Source: Lophius americanus (lineage: Eukaryota > Chordata > Actinopteri > Lophiiformes > Lophiidae). Taken from it: 64,000 nucleotides of DNA. The stretch covers positions 1,300,501 through 1,364,500 of the forward strand of contig JBBDHG010000043.1 of the NCBI GenBank assembly GCA_037951165.1. Direction: 5' to 3'. The position numbers were made by a program, and so were the translations under genes. Numbering within the stretch: position 1 is the stretch's first letter; the number at the start of each line of letters is the position of its first letter. Below are positions 59,101 through 64,000 of the stretch, piece by piece. Under the pieces are notes generated by a model that worked only from the letters and a program-made list of their open reading frames with translations, made no database searches and was not told the origin of the DNA.

Positions 59101-62100
59101 TCATACATCATTTCAAATATAATTTGTGGAGTTCAATCAGGAGGATTGCATGTACGACGCAGATAATTAGGGGTTTAGGTGTTTCTCGATATAGTCCGGG
59201 ACGACAGCGTAGACCTAGTTCATCTTTCTATTTCCCAATTTGGACTATTTTTTTTACAGCAATTTGTTTTGGGGGGAAAATTATGATACATTTTTCTAAT
59301 GTATGTATCCCCATAAATTTCCATGCCTTTTTTTTTTATCAAGGATGGTATGTTTAACTATAAAAAGTCATTGTGTCATGTCCCAATAAATTGTGTTTTC
59401 AGTTTCAAGACTCAAAAATCAGTCATGATCACCGAACCTCATATGTTGAAAATTATCACACAGCTGGCCCTACATATTGGCGTGCTACCAATTTTAGGTC
59501 AACAAAAGGTCTCTCACATAGGGCCAAAAAAGTTCACCAAGTTGTTCGGCGTGTAACTGTGACCAGAACATCTTTCAATGTGTGATTTTTTTTTTTTACC
59601 ATCCTACCGGCCATTGTTTTCATCCACGTATGTCGGATTCCAGGAGAATCAGACAATAGATGGATAGATTGTGAAAATAATCAAAAGATGTTCCTCAATT
59701 ATTCGGAGTATGTCACAGGAGGAGAGCAGAGTGAGCGATGAAGACAGGCATTGTGTGAGAGGGATGAGAGTTGACCCAGCTGCTGATGACATTTTATCTC
59801 TTCCGTGTCTTGCCATCATATTCGGCGTCCTATGCAGCTGATTTGATTTCAGTCCTCCATTGGGTCGGTGAGCTTCACTGTCGGTGCTGCTCTCACGTGT
59901 CCCCCTCGAGCCTCTCATTAACTTGCAAAATGGATGTTTGATTTGCATTGTGTCACGGATGATGAGATCAGCCTGGCTGAAGCCTCCGTATCGGGTCACA
60001 AACAGCACACCCCGTCACACCAGGGATTCTCATCAATCAGAGTGAACCAGCATTGACACCATAGAGGGTCCTTCAGGAAACGGATCAAGGATCAGAACCG
60101 GTTTAGTGCTCCACACTGAGGGGGAAATATATGCTCTACATTTCAGGAACGAGTCCAGGAGCTGGAGAGGGAGCTCAGAGAGATGGAGAGGGAGAAGGAG
60201 AGGGAGCTGAACGCCTTAAGGAAAGAGAAGAGGGAACTCCTCCTCACTAGTCAAACGGTAAGCAGGGCGTTACGTTATTACTACCACCACATACAACATT
60301 AGAGATGGATGGAGGCTTTTAATAGCCAGTCATCTATTTTATTTAATCGTTTATCCGGTTGAGGGACATGGGTGGCTGCAGTAAATCCCAGCTGAGATTG
60401 GGCCAGAGGTGAGGTAAACCCTGGGCAAGGCACCAGGTGGTCAGAGAGACAGACAATCATTGATGCTCACATTCACACCTACGATCAATTTAGTGTCACT
60501 CGGCTCTCACAATCATGACATTCTAGTTGACTATAAGTAGTTGCGAATAATGTAACGATTTAATCGTCTTCGTTCCTTTCTGTTCCACATTAAAGTATAG
60601 ATCATATTACAATAATCCAAATACATCGATTGAAGAAAGAGTTTCTGTACTGCAGTAGCACAAAGGCTCATAACGACTCATTCCTTTCTGAACCGGTGGC
60701 CCATCTGTCAGTGAATCCGTTGGGTCCATAGATTTGTAAATTCTTGAAAACAAAATTAACAAATTACCTCTATCAAGTTATCGGACTCTCTGTTTCTAGT
60801 TGAACCAAATTATTTTTTTTACGCAGTTACACTTGACATTGTTACGTAATGATCAATCATTTTCTGTTAAATAATAAATGAAATGATCCACTCCAAGAAG
60901 AAGAGAATCATGATGACAACATTAACACCAGTTTGACGTCAAGCAGTGGACGGTTATCACGAGAGGGAAAAATAATTTTGACAGGCTTAAGTGTCCCTAA
61001 TTCATCTATATTACATGTATTTGAACTACAGACCCACACAAACACAGGGAGAACACTCCAAACTGGTGGATTTGAACCCAGAACCTTCTTACTGTGATGC
61101 GCCAACCTTTCAAAAAACCCCTCACGTTTTCAAACTGCTTAATCACACGGACCAGACAGATGACGGAGCAGCGCCGCCAGAAATCATAGGAGGCTGTGTA
61201 GCTATAAGGAAGAGACGACAAATGTCTCGGACCATGACAGAGAAGAAAAAAGGGATGTTGAGGGGATAATATCGTCTCCAGATGACTCTGTTTGTTCACT
61301 TTCCATTCCTCATTCCTGTTGGTTTTTTTTTTTTAACTTTCGACATCAATTTGTTTTCAAGGGAGTTTTAAGTGAGTTTTCACTATTCCTCATAGGTGGT
61401 GTTGTAACAATGGCCCTTACCTAGAATACATTTACTATGATGCTTTTTGCAGGCAAAATGTATAATAATATTGATGATGGTAAATTTTAGTTCTCATAAT
61501 CCTGTACATAAATTCCCTTTTTGATGCATAATGGTTCTCTTCACACTCATTCACACATTTCATCCTCACCGCAAATTTATCAACACTATTCAGCCCCCGC
61601 CGTGTTATCAGTGGTAATAACAAACATTACAAATTTAAATGATATCATCTATTCAGTCATTAGTCAAAATATGCCGACTTAAGTGGTTTTGCCTTTGGTC
61701 GGACTTATGGCAGCTCCATTTAAAATGAGGAGGAGGAGCCAAGATGTTGATGAGTGAGTGAGTGAGTGAGTGAGTGGGAGCGTTTCTCAAGCTGGAGGGA
61801 GGGAAGGAAAGGATAGAAGGAGGAGTAAGCATTGTGTCAGAGGGTGTTGCATTTGTGAATATGTGTGTGTGTGCACATGTGTTTGGATGTGTGAGAGGGC
61901 AGGAAGGCAAGCTGGGAGGATTTTGCATCATTACAGCGAGCGGTAAGCTTAATAGGAAGAACTGATTGACAAGTTTTGAAACTGTGTTTCTCTTAAAAGT
62001 GACTTAATTTTAACTAATCGGCTCTTGAATGAGAGAGCAGGAGCAGCTGGGGGGAGGGAGGGCAGAAGGGAGTGGCAGAACAAGCGAGGAGAGGCAGCAT

Positions 62101-63245
62101 GACAGTGTGTGACGATATGACAGCGTGCTGGATTGAGTTTGCTCCTGACGTGTGTAGCGAACTTTCATGGTGAGAAGTAGCGACGTCTGAGAGAACACAG
62201 ACTTTAATAGGTGATAGTTTATGGTAAATAACACTGTTTTTATTACGCTTCTTATAAAAAGAACTTTAAGAAGCATTTATGAAATTTGACGTGCTTGGAT
62301 ATGTATGAATTGTGGGGGAAAATGGTACTTAAAGATCAGGATTTGTTGTTGAGATCTCCACTCTCCTCACATTTCCTGCGAACATGAAATGAAAGAGACA
62401 GAAAAGGGTTAAAGAGTTGACTCCATGTGGCGGCTGAATCGCTCATGTGTTTGGGAGTCAAGCAGGGCAGGGAGGTTTAGAGGGAGAGATAGTGAGGGAA
62501 TGATAATTCTTTAACTCATTACTGTCCTCTTTGGAATGGGTGAACTCATTCTCAGTCTCATGTGGAATGTCGAATGCAGCAGCTTTTCATCGCTCCCCAT
62601 CGTCCTCTTCTCCCCCGCCACTCCGACTCTTAGTGTTTGTGCCCGGCAGTAAATATGTTACTGAAATTTAAATTAAATAGAATCTGCTCCCACAGGTTCT
62701 CAAAGAGAAGAAGCCTCTCACCGATTGGTCCAACATCACCAGCTCGGCCCCCTGCATGATGTCGCTGTCTCCTCTGACCGTTCACAAGCCTCCTCAGGTA
62801 TGCAGTGTGTCGCCATGGATTCTTGGTGATAAACTTGGTTTAAACTGATAAAAATTCTTGATCAAACTCCTTTTGTTTTACCCCAGAAAGTCACCGGCAA
62901 CCTCTTAAAATTCCCCAATTTGTCAGGTCCAAACTTTAAAGATACTTAGTTAAATGTCAAATAATCAAATATTTCCATTTAAGTAGGTTAAAGCTGTGTT
63001 TTATGGTTTAAAAGCTTAAAAAACAAACCTACATTTTCATTCATTTTCAAAATAATTTCAGAATATCTGATCTGGACTAATTATTTCATCCATTAAGTTG
63101 TAGGAATTTGAGGATGTATTTTTGTAGCATGCATCTCATATTTAACATTCTTTTATTTTGTAGGAACCATCCAAAGAATCTGTCAGTTTGCCCAGAAGAC
63201 GGAGTTCGCATCGCAAACACAGTGACAGGCCGCTGTCAGAACAGG
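53007..63245 (+). CDS. PHLDB3-like protein, N-terminal part (gene span, runs off window)
   Basis: Pleckstrin-homology-like domain family B. Coding exons: 53007-53153, 53287-53397, 54676-54807, 55202-55324, 58200-58379, 60147-60257, 62696-62797, 63164-63245. The first seven are whole codons (phase 0) and the last leaves phase 1, giving 329 residues here. Order: Ser/Glu-rich start, long coiled coil rich in Leu, Gln, Arg and Glu, a conserved AARAFEDWEFR block typical of PHLDB proteins, another coiled coil, then a Ser/Arg segment SLPRRRSSHRKHSDRPLSEQ. The C-terminal PH domain must lie beyond the window. PHLDB1 and PHLDB2 work at the cell cortex in microtubule anchoring; PHLDB3 is little studied. 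The missing FHA domain and the ethe1 neighbour favour phldb3 over phldb1 or phldb2. Confidence 0.85.
53287..53397 (+). CDS. phldb3 coding exon 2
   Basis: Acceptor TCCTGTCAG, donor GAG|GTGAGC, 37 codons. Encodes PSMLQRRITEIDQKKEELNI, the beginning of the coiled coil. Confidence 0.85.
53422..54215 (+). mobile_element. Tc1/mariner-like remnant with a nested insertion
   Basis: The ends are inverted: left 'caatcagccataacattata', right (reverse complement) 'tgatgggccataatataaaa'. The inside matches the 25.34 kb copy ('gatattatttggcagcaagt', 'ggtctaaggaaggataactg', 'aaaaagttaatgctgtagaa'). It is split by another repeat at about 53563-53940. It lies in a phldb3 intron. Confidence 0.75.
53563..53940 (+). 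repeat. Nested non-autonomous repeat inside the Tc1-like element
   Basis: 'ttatttattttacctttatt', 'tatgcaggaagtcttgttga' and 'gattgaagacctggccaggg' form the start of a common fish repeat that interrupts the Tc1-like order. Its position shows it inserted later. Confidence 0.6.
54676..54807 (+). CDS. phldb3 coding exon 3
   Basis: Acceptor GTCCTCGCAG, donor AAG|GTATGG, 44 codons. Encodes LQLEIALLQGELQTEKKQ and a Gln/Lys/Arg-rich coiled coil. Confidence 0.88.
55202..55324 (+). CDS. phldb3 coding exon 4
   Basis: Acceptor CTTCACTGCAG, donor CAG|GTGAGA, 41 codons. Encodes ERESLEEERGRVEALKKS and REQLTLQQ; coiled coil. Confidence 0.88.
55325..58199. other. phldb3 intron
   Basis: Contains a LINE-like scrap near 56510-56590 ('gcttcttggatgagaagtga' then 'aacgtcgtcaac'), a possible Tc1-like scrap near 56.67-56.76 kb and a CA microsatellite. 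No exon is recognised. Confidence 0.55.
57367..57432 (+). repeat. (CA)n/(GCAC)n microsatellite
   Basis: CA run with TACAC and CCAC interruptions, merging into ACGC units. Confidence 0.9.
58200..58379 (+). CDS. phldb3 coding exon 5: AFEDWEFR block
   Basis: Acceptor CAAACGCAG, donor CAG|GTAAAC, 60 codons. Encodes DKEAMEAAARAFEDWEFRIL, then a strongly acidic stretch (DEEEESPGEESEG) and EREISCQQHILNSAQ. The FEDWEF-type block is the best family signature in this window. Confidence 0.92.
58670..59225 (-). repeat. Dispersed unnamed repeat, long reverse copy
   Basis: 'cctttgtgttaatgcgatat', 'ttagtgcaaggaagaactgg', 'aagcttttgggccataattt', 'gtgaatcgactcgtggagat' and finally 'gacgacagcgtagacctagt'. 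Same order as the reverse copy at 2.0-2.5 kb. Confidence 0.7.
60147..60257 (+). CDS. phldb3 coding exon 6
   Basis: Acceptor ACATTTCAG, donor ACG|GTAAGC, 37 codons. Encodes ERVQELERELREMEREKERE, a near-perfect charged coiled coil. Confidence 0.88.
60330..60520. repeat. L2-like tail fragment
   Basis: 'gggcaaggcaccaggtggtc', 'agacagacaatcattgatgc', 'tcacattcacacctacgatc' then 'aatttagtgtcac': a common fish repeat tail. Confidence 0.65.
60985..61105. repeat. L2-like tail fragment
   Basis: 'acatgtatttgaactacaga', 'cacaaacacagggagaacac' and 'gatttgaacccagaaccttc' then 'ttactgtgatgcgccaacc'; same family as at 11.15 and 60.4 kb. Confidence 0.7.
61751..61776 (+). repeat. (GAGT)n microsatellite
   Basis: Six TGAG units in a phldb3 intron. 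Confidence 0.9.
62696..62797 (+). CDS. phldb3 coding exon 7
   Basis: Acceptor GCTCCCACAG, donor CAG|GTATGC, 34 codons. Encodes VLKEKKPLTDWSNITSSAPC and LSPLTVHKPPQ; the coiled coil ends and a Ser/Pro linker begins. Confidence 0.88.
63164..63245 (+). CDS. phldb3 coding exon 8 (last in window)
   Basis: Acceptor TTATTTTGTAG, donor CAGG|GTGAGA at 63246; leaves phase 1. Encodes EPSKESVSLPRRRSSHRKHS and DRPLSEQ, the basic Ser-rich segment found before the C-terminal part of PHLDB proteins. Confidence 0.88.
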
Positions 63246-64000
63246 GTGAGACACGACCAGCACTCTCTCTCTCTCCTCTCTATTGTGCTCTTTGATTTGT
63301 TTAAGCGGAGAGTGCCGCGATGCAGAACAATAAGCCCCCTCCCTCTGCACTCATGTCCCATTTTGACTGTTTGCCCACTTGCCTTCCTTTTACAGTCAAA
63401 TTAAAGGTGTGGCAGCAGTGACGGCAGGATGTTGCTACATAGGTAGAGAGCTGGACTTACCTGATTAGACCGGATGAGCCAGAGAGGCACACGAACACTC
63501 CTCTGAAGCAGTATCGGTTTTTCTTACACAACTATCTATCACCGATTGTTGTAGTAGCCAACTCAGGTTGAGTCTTGTTTCATGTGTATCCGTCCTAAAT
63601 GTTCTAAGGAAGGTTTCATTCAAATCAGCTATCATGGTATTTTACAATGTTCATGATAATTCTGCTACTGCTAAAACTAAAAAAATATATATCAACAATA
63701 ATAGCAGTTATGGTGATAATAGTGATATCCACAGTAAATTATTAATTAGTATCATTAATAGTAACATTAATTCTAGCTGTTATTAGAACTATTCATATTA
63801 TTATATTATTATTATGTGATATGATAAATATATTTCTGGATATATGTATAATTATTTGTTATTTGTTTGTTGTTATTTAATGTTTTTAATATATTTTTCA
63901 ATGAAGCGGTTTTGAATGAGATATAAATAAAATAATTAAGTTAATCTAACTTAATTGCGCATATGTCAGGATGTGATAGAAATCTGCGTAGAATTATTTA
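63246..64000. other. phldb3 intron, right edge
   Basis: AT-rich, with TTATTA-type runs near 63.79 kb. No further exon before the edge. Confidence 0.6.

Noticed and set aside
1..64000. CRISPR arrays, operons, phage or plasmid features
   Set aside because: The window is intron-rich vertebrate DNA; the regularly spaced repeats are microsatellites or transposon copies.

Overview
The window is vertebrate, almost certainly teleost, nuclear DNA. The supported genes are split into short exons with GT/AG introns and surrounded by AT-rich DNA full of degraded transposons, microsatellites and fish-type LINE/SINE tails. No bacterial operon, CRISPR array, rRNA or tRNA gene is visible. About 3.5% of the window is protein-coding, and all three supported genes lie on the + strand.

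Region 1 (about 6.2-25.0 kb) is a membrane-anchored, trypsin-like serine protease of the TMPRSS / S1A type. A Ser/Pro-rich, probably cytoplasmic exon is followed by a transmembrane exon, a very short stem exon, and a catalytic domain on six exons that keeps the RIVGG activation site, His, Asp and Ser and the S1-pocket Asp. Its introns hold a hAT transposon with intact 8-bp target-site duplications (14554-16536) and a long inverted repeat bracketing the exon that carries the specificity pocket. The stop codon overlaps an AATAAA poly(A) signal.

Region 2 (27.97-31.91 kb) is a complete seven-exon ethe1 gene (mitochondrial persulfide dioxygenase), 293 codons plus stop. The three Fe ligands fall at a constant offset of 43 from the human numbering, and the N-terminus looks like a mitochondrial presequence.

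Region 3 (about 41.9-63.2 kb, running off the right edge) is the 5' part of a PHLDB-family gene, best called phldb3 because it begins without an FHA domain and lies next to ethe1, as in the human genome. Eight coding exons give 329 residues that are mostly coiled coil; the C-terminal PH domain lies outside the window.

Between and inside the genes are remnants of hAT, Tc1/mariner-like and L2/Rex-like LINE elements, a foldback element made of TCAGAATTCTGA-type palindromes (38.05-38.40 kb), and at least nine copies, in both orientations, of one non-coding repeat family that I cannot name. The three genes show no evident shared pathway; they are ordinary neighbours. I found no convincing new multi-gene system. 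The observations most worth checking are the inverted repeat around a protease exon, the short-stem architecture, the unnamed repeat family and the foldback element.
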